A stretch of DNA of 64,000 nucleotides from NCBI RefSeq assembly GCF_009765355.1, contig NZ_VTHK01000012.1, forward strand, positions 1 through 64,000, written 5' to 3'. The position numbers were made by a program, and so were the translations under genes. The notes beneath the pieces are model-generated. The model did not search any database and had not been told where the DNA came from. It saw only the letters and a list, made by a program, of their open reading frames with translations. Below, one piece after another: positions 49,935-57,985 of this stretch (positions within the stretch are counted from its first letter, which is position 1; every line of letters starts with the position of its first letter). The DNA comes from Amycolatopsis anabasis. Lineage in GTDB: Bacteria; Actinomycetota; Actinomycetes; Mycobacteriales; Pseudonocardiaceae.

Positions 49935-51248
49935 ATGAACACGCCGAACACCAGCGGCCCGGACCCGATCCCCGCGGTGCCCCACCGACCATTTGACCAG
50001 CATGGACAGGTCGACAACGCGGCCACGGAGTCGCTGCTGGAGGTACCCGCGGTCAAGGTCGAGACAGCCGAGTTGGCGCGCTCAGTGGTGGCCGAACTGG
50101 CGGCGCGCTACCAGGACGCCGCCGACGAGCGGCCCTGGGTGGTCGCCTTCTCCGGCGGCAAGGACTCGACCCTGGTCGCGCACCTGGTGTGCGAGGCCAT
50201 CAAGCGAGTCCGGCCGTCCCGGCGGACCAGACCGGTGCTCATCTTGTCCTCGGACACGCAGGTGGAGACCCCGGCGATCGAACAGTTCGTCGCCGAGCAA
50301 CTGGACGCGATCCAGACCGGATCCCGGGCAGTCAACCTACCGATCACCTCCCACCTGGTGCGGCCTGAATTGCACGAAACGTTCTGGGTGCGGCTGATCG
50401 GCTACGGCTATGCCGCACCCACCCGAAACTTCAGGTGGTGCACCGATCGGCTCAAGATCCGGCCCTCGAACACGTTCCTGCGCCAGCTCATCAGCCGACA
50501 CGGCGGCGCGCTGGTGCTCACCGGCAGCCGGTTCGCCGAGTCCGGCGCGCGGGCGGCGTCACTGCGCAAGCACACCGCGCAGTCTGTGGTCAACCCGCAC
50601 AGCACCATCAAGGGCGCCTACCTCTGGCCAGTCATCCGGCATTTCACCACCGAGCAGGTCTGGGAATATCTCGCACTCACACCCGCACCGTGGGGCGGCC
50701 ACCACCGCAGACTCCAGAACCTCTACAAGGAAGCCAACTCGGGAGAGTGCGCGGTTGCCCTCGACGAGACCACGCAGCCGTGCGGCAACAGCCGGTTCGG
50801 CTGCTGGACCTGCACCGTGGTCAAGCGGGACAAATCCATCGAAGGATTCATTGGCTCCGGCCACGACGACTACGCCGGACTGGCCGCGTTCCGCGACTGG
50901 CTCTGCGAACTGCGGGACAACCCGAAGCGCTATCGCGAACCGATACGCCGCAACGGACGGCCCGGAAACGGACCACTCACCCTCGACGTCCGGGCACAGG
51001 TGCTCGATCGGCTGCTCGACCTCCAGGCCGACGTCGGTCACCAGCTGATCAGCCCCGAGGAAATTGCGGTCATCAAACAGGTCTGGATCAGCGACCGCCT
51101 CATCGACCCTCCCGAGCTTCCCCAGATCGACGACCCGCACGACGCCGGGCACACCGACGAGGAGACCCGGCGGTCGGTTGTGGTGGACTTGCCCATGCCC
51201 ACCATCGGGGCCGTCGGCCGCACCGCGGGAGAAGACCGGCGACGGTGA
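49935..51248 (+). CDS. DndC-like sulfurtransferase (PP-loop)
   Basis: 437 aa, ATG 49935 with AAGGAG upstream. PP-loop FSGGKDST (72-79), FRWCTDRLKIRPSN (Cys169), LTGSRFAESGARAASL, GHHRRLQNLYKEANSGECAV, and CGNSRFGCWTCTVVKRDKS (Cys283, 290, 293) match DndC, the ATP-using sulfur-transfer protein of DNA phosphorothioation. The usual partners DndA, DndB, DndD and DndE are absent here. It may act with host sulfur donors, be an orphan modifier, or serve another modification. Confidence 0.85.
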   Translation: MNTPNTSGPDPIPAVPHRPFDQHGQVDNAATESLLEVPAVKVETAELARSVVAELAARYQDAADERPWVVAFSGGKDSTLVAHLVCEAIKRVRPSRRTRPVLILSSDTQVETPAIEQFVAEQLDAIQTGSRAVNLPITSHLVRPELHETFWVRLIGYGYAAPTRNFRWCTDRLKIRPSNTFLRQLISRHGGALVLTGSRFAESGARAASLRKHTAQSVVNPHSTIKGAYLWPVIRHFTTEQVWEYLALTPAPWGGHHRRLQNLYKEANSGECAVALDETTQPCGNSRFGCWTCTVVKRDKSIEGFIGSGHDDYAGLAAFRDWLCELRDNPKRYREPIRRNGRPGNGPLTLDVRAQVLDRLLDLQADVGHQLISPEEIAVIKQVWISDRLIDPPELPQIDDPHDAGHTDEETRRSVVVDLPMPTIGAVGRTAGEDRRR

Positions 51249-51353
51249 ACTGGTGACTCAGCTTCGCTGACGGCAGCGCCGCGTTCGACCACGACGCCAG
51301 CGGCGCGGCCCCGGTCCATCACCCCCGGCGGTAGGTGGTCCAGGTCCAGGCCG

Positions 51354-51428
51354 ATCTGCAACGCGTTCGATCTCGCTGCCCGATCACCCTGACCGTATAC
51401 CCCGGCGGGGTATACGGTCAGGGTGATC
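51354..51428. promoter_or_regulatory. class 2 promoter with 47-bp perfect palindrome
   Basis: Upstream box ATCTGCAACGC (TGC 51357) and TACGGT at 51413 (56 bp). Positions 51382-51428 form an exact inverted repeat with 22-bp arms around GGC, whose core is TATACCCC/GGGGTATA. It may be both the operator of the 51531 gene and a terminator for the DndC-like gene. Confidence 0.7.
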
Positions 51429-51530
51429 CTTGGTTCGTGTCCGGCGAGGAACGCCGTTGAAGCGGGCGACCACCCCCGCAGCCAAGGCGCATTGAAGAAA
51501 TCCGCCAACCAGCAGAAAAGAGATTATGCA

Positions 51531-52352
51531 ATGGGCATGACCGCGCAACTTGTGCCGTGCACCAAACGTGAAGCGCGCCGACGCTACGACCACGGCCTGC
51601 ACGTCGCCGTGGGGAACGAGCTCTACCACACAGTCGGTCTTGGCTACGCCTTCACCCGGGACGACATGGGCGGCATCACCTTCGACGAGATGGCCGCGAG
51701 GTCAGTCGATTCGCGACGTCCGAGCTGTGTCTTCTGGTTCCGCCCGATCACCGCCGAGCACGACGACAACGCATCGGCCCCAGCTCGCGGGGAGATGACT
51801 CCCGTGCGCGCGGAGGAAGCGTCACCCGGACAGCAGGTCTGGCCGACACCGCCCGGCCACGAAGCCTCGCGCACGCTGACCGAAGTGAGCATCCTCGAAG
51901 CCGAACTGGCCGCCGACGAGATCCGCGCCGCCGGCGGGCAACCGCACGAGCGAATCGAGGGAGTCCACGTGCTCGACGGACCACCGGAAGCCATTTTCCA
52001 GGTGGTCCGATGGAGGTTCCGCAACGGCTCGGCCCGCTACTTCTGGCACGGCACCACCGTAGTCGCCCAGCTGACCGAACCGTTCGCCGAAGACCACGAC
52101 ACAGCCGGGTACGCCTACGCCGACGCGGTCGGCTGCCCGCACCGCGACGACCACGTCGGCAGGGTGTCCTCGCATGTGGACCTGCGCGCCGGGCTGACCA
52201 AGCCACATGCTTCAGGGTGGGTCTGCCATCGTTTCGGTTGCCGGGCCCGAGCGATCGAGGTCGTCAGGCGGATGACCGGCCGCCCCGGACAGTTTGTCGC
52301 CTTCGTGTCCAGCGGACGCGACGGATCGGACGGCGAGCCCGCGGCGTCCTGA
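51531..52352 (+). CDS. hypothetical protein (273 aa)
   Basis: ATG 51531 (51537 also in frame); weak Shine-Dalgarno AAAAGAG. Unknown. N-terminal PCTKREARRRYDHGLHVAVG, a Pro/Ala linker, and a C-terminal domain (VVRWRFRNGSARYFWHGTTV) ending with GWVCHRFGCRARAIEVVRRM, a CxxxxC pair near a basic helix that might bind nucleic acid. First gene of the class 2 promoter set. Confidence 0.65.
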   Translation: MGMTAQLVPCTKREARRRYDHGLHVAVGNELYHTVGLGYAFTRDDMGGITFDEMAARSVDSRRPSCVFWFRPITAEHDDNASAPARGEMTPVRAEEASPGQQVWPTPPGHEASRTLTEVSILEAELAADEIRAAGGQPHERIEGVHVLDGPPEAIFQVVRWRFRNGSARYFWHGTTVVAQLTEPFAEDHDTAGYAYADAVGCPHRDDHVGRVSSHVDLRAGLTKPHASGWVCHRFGCRARAIEVVRRMTGRPGQFVAFVSSGRDGSDGEPAAS

Positions 52353-52377
52353 TCGCTTCGTCCCCGGACGGTGCGAA

Positions 52378-52411
52378 CGCCCCCCGCAGCGCCTCGACGT
52401 CGCGGGGGCGT
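52378..52411 (+). terminator. terminator hairpin
   Basis: CGCCCCCCGC and GCGGGGGCG pair about 25 bp past the stop of the 273-aa gene. The rest of 52412-52555 shows no gene I can support. Confidence 0.55.
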
Positions 52412-52555
52412 CGCCATGTCCGGCGCCCATGACCGTTTGCCCGAGCAGCCCGCGGACGATGGACCTGGACGGATCAACCCGTGGAGCCGGTGCCTGCGCG
52501 GTGCCGAGCGCAGTCAGGTGCGCACGACCGAATTCGTTGTGACACAGCAGAAGAA

Positions 52556-52648
52556 GAAATGCTCAGCGGACAATCTCACCGGCCTTCCAACACCTCCCTA
52601 TACCCGGGCGGGGTATATGTTTGAGGTGTCGGCAAGGGAAAGGCCGGA
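52556..52648 (+). promoter_or_regulatory. class 2 promoter and leader, TGT-like gene
   Basis: Upstream box GAAATGCTCAGCGGA (TGC 52560), palindrome TATACCC-GGGC-GGGGTATA at 52599-52617, TATGTT at 52616 (56 bp), then GGTGTCGG and a small CGGC/GCCG hairpin. The start codon is about 200 bp further on, so the 5' region is long. Confidence 0.7.
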
Positions 52649-52828
52649 CCGCTCCCGTGCGGTCAAGCTGCACACAATTCCGCCAGCGCCAGCGCCCGTT
52701 CCCGCGAATCGCAGCCGACGGCACACATTCGGACAGCGATCCCCCTGCGCGATCCAACCCGCAAGCCGCCGAGTTTCCGGGTCCGCGTTCGCCCTCGATC
52801 GCACGGACTTTGCGGAGTGGTGAGTGGT

Positions 52829-53581
52829 ATGGACCTGCTCAATGGCGGTGGTTTGCCAACGTTGCTGCGCTGCCGGGAGCAGTACCCGGCGGGTGCGACG
52901 CACCTGGGCAGGCTCGCGCGACCGCGTCACATCGGCCAGCTGCGCGAGACGCTCGATGCCGACTTCCGCGTGGGTATCGACAACGACGCGTTCTCCAAAT
53001 GGAGCCTTCCCGCGTTCGTTGAGCAGATCCAGCGCATCGAACTGGCCCTGTGGGGCAGGGTGCTCCGGCAGGTCGAACGGCTCGCGCCGCTCGCGCCGCT
53101 CGGCCTGGACGCGGCGGCGATGGGGCTGACACCGCCCAAGCCGCTCCCGCCGTGGCACAAGAACCTGCTGTTCGTGACCGTCCCGGACGTGCCGTTCGAC
53201 GCGGAGGCAACGGCGCGCCGATTCGCAGACTGGGCGCTATTCATGTCACATCTCCCGCTGGCGTTGTGCGTGCAGGACGGCGCGAAAGCCGTCGGAATCC
53301 CCTGGGGCTGGCCGAACCTGCGCGCCCTGTTCATGGCGGGCTCCACCGAATACAAGCTGTCCGATGAGATGGCCGAGATCTGCCGCGAGGGCAAGCGCCG
53401 CGGCCTGCACATCCACTGCGGCCGCGTGAACAGCCGCAAGCGGATTCGCCATCTGCTCGCGCTCGAGTGCGTCGACTCCATCGACGGCACCGGTTTCGAC
53501 GAGTGGCGCGACACCAACCTGCCCTGGGGCCTGGAGGAAGTATCGGCCACCAGCTACCAGCTCATGCTCGGCGCCGGCTGA
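52829..53581 (+). CDS. DpdA/TGT-like transglycosylase
   Basis: 250 aa from ATG 52829 (GTG 52820 possible). Motifs follow the phage/plasmid tRNA-guanine-transglycosylase-like group: LLFVTVPDVPFDAEATARRF, LALCVQDGAKA, LRALFMAGSTEYKLS, KRRGLHIHCGRVNSRKRI and ECVDSIDGTGF. DpdA members swap guanine for 7-deazaguanine bases in DNA; classical TGT acts on tRNA. No preQ0 genes are in the window, so the base would come from the host. Assignment between DNA and tRNA substrates is inference. Confidence 0.75.
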   Translation: MDLLNGGGLPTLLRCREQYPAGATHLGRLARPRHIGQLRETLDADFRVGIDNDAFSKWSLPAFVEQIQRIELALWGRVLRQVERLAPLAPLGLDAAAMGLTPPKPLPPWHKNLLFVTVPDVPFDAEATARRFADWALFMSHLPLALCVQDGAKAVGIPWGWPNLRALFMAGSTEYKLSDEMAEICREGKRRGLHIHCGRVNSRKRIRHLLALECVDSIDGTGFDEWRDTNLPWGLEEVSATSYQLMLGAG

Positions 53582-53625
53582 ACCAGATCACCGGGCTACA
53601 CACCGCGCAACCGCAAGGAGAAACG

Positions 53626-53946
53626 ATGGACAGCACCACGCACGGACCCCAGCCGGGAGCAGGCACCAAGGCGCCACTGCTCACGATCGGCACGGTGGTC
53701 GACTACCACGGAACGATCACCGCCGAGCACTGCGAGCAGTTCCTGATCATCGAGGTCGGCGCCCGGCTACGGCTCCAGAACCGCGAATACCCGCGATTCG
53801 GGATACGCGACGTGCACCCCGGGCACGTGACCCGGACCGGCGAAACCGCCGAGATGTGCGGGTGCGGAGCGCACGAACGCGGCTACTGCTACCGGGACTA
53901 CCACGCACAGTGCCAGGGCTGCACCTGCAACTCGGCCGCTCCGTGA
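53626..53946 (+). CDS. small Cys-rich protein (106 aa)
   Basis: ATG 53626 behind AAGGAG, 45 bp after the TGT-like gene, same transcript likely. A beta-rich centre (FLIIEVGARLRLQNREYPRF) and a C-terminal cysteine cluster (EMCGCGAHERGYCYRDYH, then CQGCTC) that should bind zinc. Could be an accessory to the transglycosylase; function unknown. Confidence 0.65.
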   Translation: MDSTTHGPQPGAGTKAPLLTIGTVVDYHGTITAEHCEQFLIIEVGARLRLQNREYPRFGIRDVHPGHVTRTGETAEMCGCGAHERGYCYRDYHAQCQGCTCNSAAP

Positions 53947-54042
53947 CCGGGTGTGCTCCTGGGTCGAAACACCGTCGAGCGCGGTGTCCCCGGGATCGAG
54001 ACCGGGCTGAGGATGGCGCTCCCTCGAGAGCGACGAACTCCG

Positions 54043-54282
54043 ATGAGCACACCCGACCGCGTCCCGCGCGCAGGGCCCCGGGCGATCTATCGTCTCCGAT
54101 CGTCGCCGACGTCGCCGCCCATCCCCCGGTCACTGGATTTGCCGCGCTGGCCGGGCGGCCGCCGAGGTCGCCGAGGTCGCCGAGTGCCCGCACAACTACT
54201 TGCTCACCGCCAGTTGCCCGTGTCGCGACGCGAGCGAGGACCTCACCTCCACCCCTGGTGGAACTGCGCGAGGTGCGAGTGA
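54043..54282 (+). other. possibly degenerate zinc-protein ORF region
   Basis: In the otherwise gene-free interval 53947-54357, different frames each carry protein-like pieces: DLSSPIVADVAAHPPVTGFA in one, then AECPHNYLLTASCPCRDA (two cysteine pairs) in another, with an ATG at 54043 in the third. No single frame gives a sound protein. Either a decayed gene or chance. Confidence 0.25.
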
Positions 54283-54357
54283 TGTCCAACGAGGCAGCCG
54301 CGGGCGACCGCGTTGCTGGCGAGGGGCGAAGCCGGTCGAGACCGGACTACGGCGCGA

Positions 54358-54467
54358 ATCTGTTCCCCAGAACTGAACCTGATCCCGTGAAACCGCACCA
54401 AAGTACCCCCTAGGGGTAGATTCGGGAGTGTCCGAAGCCGGTGAACACGCCCGGCAGATTGATGCGC
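54358..54467 (+). promoter_or_regulatory. class 2 promoter and leader
   Basis: Box ATCTGTTCCCCAGAA (TGT 54361), palindrome TACCCC-CTA-GGGGTA at 54404-54418, TAGATT at 54417 (56 bp), then a hairpin GCCGG-TGAACACGC-CCGGC at 54437-54455 and AGATTGATGCGC. The hairpin and following block recall the class 1 leader. Confidence 0.7.
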
Positions 54468-54500
54468 AATCCACCATTTCTCAAGGAAAAGGAGTCCACC

Positions 54501-54836
54501 ATGCCCGCCTCCGTCAAGCCCGAGCCGCTCGATCTGGGCACCGGCAGCGACATCGACGTGAACTTGACATGGGCCCAGCTCGGTCGATGGCTGCTGGCTG
54601 ACATGGGCGCACACGCGCGTGCGTTCGACCGGGACTACGTGCAGTTCGATGTTCTCGGTGCGCATCGACCGAAACGCCGGATCATCGTGCAGCTCAACCC
54701 GCGCGACGAGTACAACCTGATGATCGGTTACTTCGATCGACGTTCGCTGGCCTGGAAGCCACTCGCTGTCGAGCATGACGTGCACGTGTCGATCCTGCGC
54801 GAACGTGTTCGCAGCCTCTACCGCGAACACGCCTGA
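54501..54836 (+). CDS. hypothetical protein (111 aa)
   Basis: ATG 54501 behind AAAAGGAG. Small alpha/beta protein (DVNLTWAQLGRWLLADMG; RRIIVQLNPRDEYNLMIGYF). No family recognised. The following 54962 gene has no class 2 promoter and is probably co-transcribed. Confidence 0.65.
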   Translation: MPASVKPEPLDLGTGSDIDVNLTWAQLGRWLLADMGAHARAFDRDYVQFDVLGAHRPKRRIIVQLNPRDEYNLMIGYFDRRSLAWKPLAVEHDVHVSILRERVRSLYREHA

Positions 54837-54961
54837 TTCAGCGCGGGTGAACACCGGGCGGGCACCACGGCAAGCATCCTCGCGATCCTCGCGGGCCAAA
54901 GTGACCATCGTCAGAACTCAGCCGCATTACCAGCCACCAACTCACCGCAGGAGAGGAACGC

Positions 54962-55300
54962 ATGATCATGACACCGATTATCGCAGTTGACGACACCGTG
55001 ACCGTGGACGGTCTGCCCGGTCGCTGGATCGTCTGCACCATTCATCTGGGCAACGCCGAGCAGCTCCGCTCCAGCCGCGACCACTCCTACGTGACCGTGA
55101 GCCAGACCCGCAGCCAAGACCACGGTCGCAGCATCACCACCACGATCGAGACCGTCACCGACCCTCGCAAGCTCCACTTTGTCCGCCCGCGCAACGTCGA
55201 CATGGATGCCGCCGGGCTGGATCCGCGCCCTTGCGACTACGTCATCGACAACGGTGTGATCCGGAACGTGCACGATCTCCGCGCCGCGCTCAGGCCCTGA
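54962..55300 (+). CDS. hypothetical protein (112 aa)
   Basis: ATG 54962 behind GGAGAGG. Beta-rich small protein (TVDGLPGRWIVCTIHLGNAE; SITTTIETVTDPRKLHFVRP). No motif recognised. A GCAGCAG/CTGCTGC hairpin at 55324-55349 lies just downstream and may terminate the unit. Confidence 0.65.
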   Translation: MIMTPIIAVDDTVTVDGLPGRWIVCTIHLGNAEQLRSSRDHSYVTVSQTRSQDHGRSITTTIETVTDPRKLHFVRPRNVDMDAAGLDPRPCDYVIDNGVIRNVHDLRAALRP

Positions 55301-55323
55301 AGGACCCCGCCCCGTTCTCGATT

Positions 55324-55349
55324 GCAGCAGTAGGAAATACATCTGCTGC
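55324..55349 (+). terminator. hairpin after the 112-aa gene
   Basis: GCAGCAG and CTGCTGC pair around a 12-nt loop, before the next upstream box. Confidence 0.5.
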
Positions 55350-55370
55350 CGACCCATGACTTCCGCATAA

Positions 55371-55460
55371 GCAAAATGCTCACGGATTCGATCAGCCGGA
55401 CCTGATCACTTCTGGCATATACCCCCGGTGGGTATGTTTGTTGTGGGGCCGAGAGCGTTG
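55371..55460 (+). promoter_or_regulatory. class 2 promoter and leader
   Basis: Box CAAAATGCTCACGGA (TGC 55377), then TTCGATCAGCC, palindrome ATACCC-CCGGT-GGGTAT at 55419-55435, TATGTT at 55433 (56 bp), then a GGCC/GGCC hairpin. The stretch from the box to the palindrome resembles the 56881 copy over about 50 bp. Confidence 0.7.
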
Positions 55461-55506
55461 GCCACCGAATCCCACCCGTAGGACCCGCATCAAAAGGGAG
55501 CAATCC

Positions 55507-55926
55507 TTGAGCGAAAACAGCACGCCCACGACCGTCAGCCCGGCGGAGGATCCGGTGGTGAAGACGGGCGATCGGCACATCACCGCGAAGTGGAACGTCG
55601 GCCAGCCCGACGCGGACGGCTGGTATCGACAGGCTCGCCTGGTGGTGGACCACTCGATGCACACCCGGCGGTACGAGGCCGAGCTGGTCGTGGGGCGCGA
55701 GAAGGTCGAGATGCGCGGCCGTGTCGGGATCACGAGCGAGCGGCCGAACATCAGTCAGACGCGGCGCAGGGTGCTCCTCCACCAGCAAGATGCCAGCCGG
55801 TTGAACCGGGGCACCCTGAACACCCTGTTCGAGTCCGCGCTGGCGGAGCTTCGCCGCCGGTTCGCTGAAGGCGACGAGGCTGTGACGGCCTACTTCGATC
55901 CCACCTCGGTCGAGCACGCCGACTGA
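55507..55926 (+). CDS. hypothetical protein (139 aa)
   Basis: TTG start at 55507, the only start well placed behind AAAAGGGAG. A beta-rich domain (HITAKWNVGQPDADGWYRQA; YEAELVVGREKVEMRGRVGI) and a C-terminal helix (LFESALAELRRRFAEGDEAV). Unknown. Followed by a terminator hairpin at 55942-55977. Confidence 0.6.
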   Translation: MSENSTPTTVSPAEDPVVKTGDRHITAKWNVGQPDADGWYRQARLVVDHSMHTRRYEAELVVGREKVEMRGRVGITSERPNISQTRRRVLLHQQDASRLNRGTLNTLFESALAELRRRFAEGDEAVTAYFDPTSVEHAD

Positions 55927-55941
55927 CGCCCAGGTTTCGAC

Positions 55942-55977
55942 GGGCGGCGCGGTACCCGCGCGGATGCCGCGCCGCCC
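55942..55977 (+). terminator. terminator hairpin
   Basis: GGGCGGCGCGG pairs with CCGCGCCGCCC around a 14-nt loop, 15 bp after the stop. Confidence 0.7.
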
Positions 55978-55995
55978 TAACGCGGTGGAGTTTCG

Positions 55996-56244
55996 ATGGC
56001 CGAATCGGACATCGCGGTCGTCACCGTTCCCCACGATCGAGGACTTGCTCAACCTGCCCGTCGTCCGGACGTTCGGCAACGTCGAGGAGCGCGCGGCCGA
56101 GGCGTACCGGCAGACCGTCCGTCGCGCGTGCGCCGAACTCGGCGTTGACGAGCGGGACTGCTACCGGGCGAACCCCGGCACCGCCGTGGTCTTCGAGCCG
56201 GAGTGCAAGGGCAGACGAACCCGACGGCATTCGGCCCGACGTAG
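55996..56244 (+). pseudogene. frameshifted small gene
   Basis: ATG 55996 behind GGTGGAG starts MAESDIAVVTVP, similar to the MAESATTIVTIP start of the 57397 gene. From a C4 run at 56029-56032 the coding signal moves to the next frame: TIEDLLNLPVVRTFGNVEER, then CAELGVDERDCYRANPG. Removing one C restores it. The natural stop is uncertain; as it stands the second frame reads through into the next gene. Decay or a sequencing error. Confidence 0.5.
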
Positions 56245-56344
56245 CCCGCTTTCCCTGCGCAGACCGGTTCCGAGGCGCGCGAGGCGCCGAGCCGTGCCGC
56301 GTATCCACTGCATCCGCAAGCCACGAGCACCAAGGAGTCCAGAC

Positions 56345-56764
56345 ATGGTCGCCTGCGCGTCCACATCCGGGGAGGCCGGGACATCAACCACCTACATCCG
56401 CGAAGAGTTCTTTCTGGGAGCGATCCGCGGTATAGCGCTTGACGAGAAGCGCATGAGGGACCGAGTGACTCGGGTCTCCTACGAACTCAACGTCATCGAT
56501 GGTTGGGTTCGCGTGCGCGAGCGGACGGACGAGTCGGGAGTGATCTGGGAGGGGCAGAGCCGCGTCCAATCCCGGGTGCGGGCTGTGTTGGACGCTGCCC
56601 CGGAGCGCGCCGAGTTCATCGCCGAATCTCACCTGCTGTGGGTTAAGACCCTCGCGAAGGCAGGCCGCTCCCGGCAAGCCGCCGCGCAGCTGCGTGCGCT
56701 CCGTGCCGCCTTGAAACGTCACGGGTTGGTACTGAAGGTATCGCCGGATGTCCGCGCCACGTGA
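56345..56764 (+). CDS. hypothetical protein (139 aa)
   Basis: ATG 56345 behind AAGGAG. N-terminal STTYIREEFFLGAIRGIALD, a beta-rich core (VSYELNVIDGWVRVRERTDE) and a helical basic C-terminus (GRSRQAAAQLRALRAALKRH). The frame is open upstream because the preceding gene is frameshifted. Its last 17 codons are duplicated, diverged, near 59157. Unknown function. Confidence 0.6.
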   Translation: MVACASTSGEAGTSTTYIREEFFLGAIRGIALDEKRMRDRVTRVSYELNVIDGWVRVRERTDESGVIWEGQSRVQSRVRAVLDAAPERAEFIAESHLLWVKTLAKAGRSRQAAAQLRALRAALKRHGLVLKVSPDVRAT

Positions 56765-56880
56765 TCCGCCGAAGCACGGGAGTCCCCACGGATCGCAGCG
56801 ACGTCTTTCGAACCCCGGCATGACTTCTGCCCCCTGAATGCCCGCACCTTCCCCGCCCACGCCCGCGAATTTCCCCGTCT

Positions 56881-56975
56881 GCAAAGTGCTTCCGGTTTCG
56901 ATCAGCCAGATCAAAACGCCCATGGCGATATACCCCATAGGGGTATTCTTATGGTGAGGCCCGAGGACATCCGGG
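56881..56975 (+). promoter_or_regulatory. class 2 promoter and leader
   Basis: Box CAAAGTGCTTCCGG (TGC 56887), TTCGATCAGCC, palindrome ATACCCC-ATA-GGGGTAT at 56930-56946, TATTCT at 56944, then a CCCG/CGGG hairpin (56959-56975 region). Drives 57080-57783. Confidence 0.7.
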
Positions 56976-57079
56976 GCAAGCGCAGCGGGGACGCCCGCCC
57001 CCGCGCGCGGACGACGTCGCACCTCCGAGTGGCGGCGTCTGTTCGACTTCCGACACTGACAGAAGGATGGTGATGACCA

Positions 57080-57334
57080 GTGACCGCTCCGCGAACCGAG
57101 ACCCGGTACGGCCGCGCGGTAACCCTGCCCGTGACCTACGACGGTGGAGCCGCTTACCTCACCGCGTACCGCGGCGAGGTAAACATCCGCTCTGGCCCGG
57201 ATAGCGACTACTCGGACTTCAACCTGTTCATCGGGGCCGGACGCTACCTGAAGCTCCAGAGCTACCTCCGCGACCAGCGCACCGAGGCCGCACGAGAAGC
57301 CGACTCTCGACGGCAACTCTCCCGCATGCCGTGA
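57080..57334 (+). CDS. small hypothetical protein (84 aa)
   Basis: GTG 57080. Beta-rich start (RAVTLPVTYDGGAAYLTAYR), then an amphipathic helix with basic residues (RYLKLQSYLRDQRTEAAREA). No family recognised. 62 bp ahead of the 57397 gene, probably one transcript. Confidence 0.6.
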   Translation: MTAPRTETRYGRAVTLPVTYDGGAAYLTAYRGEVNIRSGPDSDYSDFNLFIGAGRYLKLQSYLRDQRTEAAREADSRRQLSRMP

Positions 57335-57396
57335 CACCGGACCAGCACCAGGCGCCGCACCGGAGTCAGTGCCGCACCGACTCAAAGGAGATTCCC

Positions 57397-57783
57397 ATGG
57401 CCGAATCGGCCACCACGATCGTCACCATCCCCGCCATCGAGGCTGACCTCGATCTGACCTGGGTCCGGAAGTACCGCGACGGAGTGGACGGGCGGCTGCT
57501 CGCGATCAGCTACCAGCACACGTCGTACTTCCCGGGCTTGAGTGGTCCGGTGCTGCACTACCAGCTCCCCAACGGCAGGGTGGTGCTCACCTGGCCAGAC
57601 CCGGACGGGCACCAGTTCATCTACGAGGACAGCCAGGAACCCGCGCAGGACCTCGACGAGGGCGCCTACGAAGTCCTTCACGGCATGTGGGACGACGTGA
57701 GAGACAGCTTCCAAAGCGTGCTGCTGAAGGCGTTCGGCGATGCGGCCGTGAAGGCCATGCTGACCGCCGTGTCCACAAACTGA
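57397..57783 (+). CDS. hypothetical protein (128 aa), paralogue of 47560 N-terminal part
   Basis: ATG 57397 behind AAAGGAG. AISYQHTSYFPGLSGPVLHY and LHGMWDDVRDSFQSVLLKAF line up with the first 125 residues of the 47560 product (TYYPNQAGPTFQ; LATIWEALDTAYQETILPAV). The C-terminal VRNSVSG-GPV block is missing here. Function unknown. Confidence 0.65.
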   Translation: MAESATTIVTIPAIEADLDLTWVRKYRDGVDGRLLAISYQHTSYFPGLSGPVLHYQLPNGRVVLTWPDPDGHQFIYEDSQEPAQDLDEGAYEVLHGMWDDVRDSFQSVLLKAFGDAAVKAMLTAVSTN

Positions 57784-57826
57784 CAGCCACACGAACGCGT
57801 CCGCACCGCGCACACAAGCACCCCGC

Positions 57827-57852
57827 CCGCCCGGCCGGCGCGGCGGGGTGCT
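57827..57852 (+). terminator. terminator hairpin
   Basis: AGCACCCCGCC pairs with GGCGGGGTGCT; the short space between contains further GC. Confidence 0.6.
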
Positions 57853-57985
57853 CACGTTCGCGTAGTAGGACTGAGGCGCCCACGACGTCCTGCGGGACCC
57901 GAGCCCTATCGCAGCACTTGACCCCTGCGCGTCCCGAGCCGAGCGCTCACCCGGCGCCAGCTCAGCCGGTTCCTCTACTGGCGCA

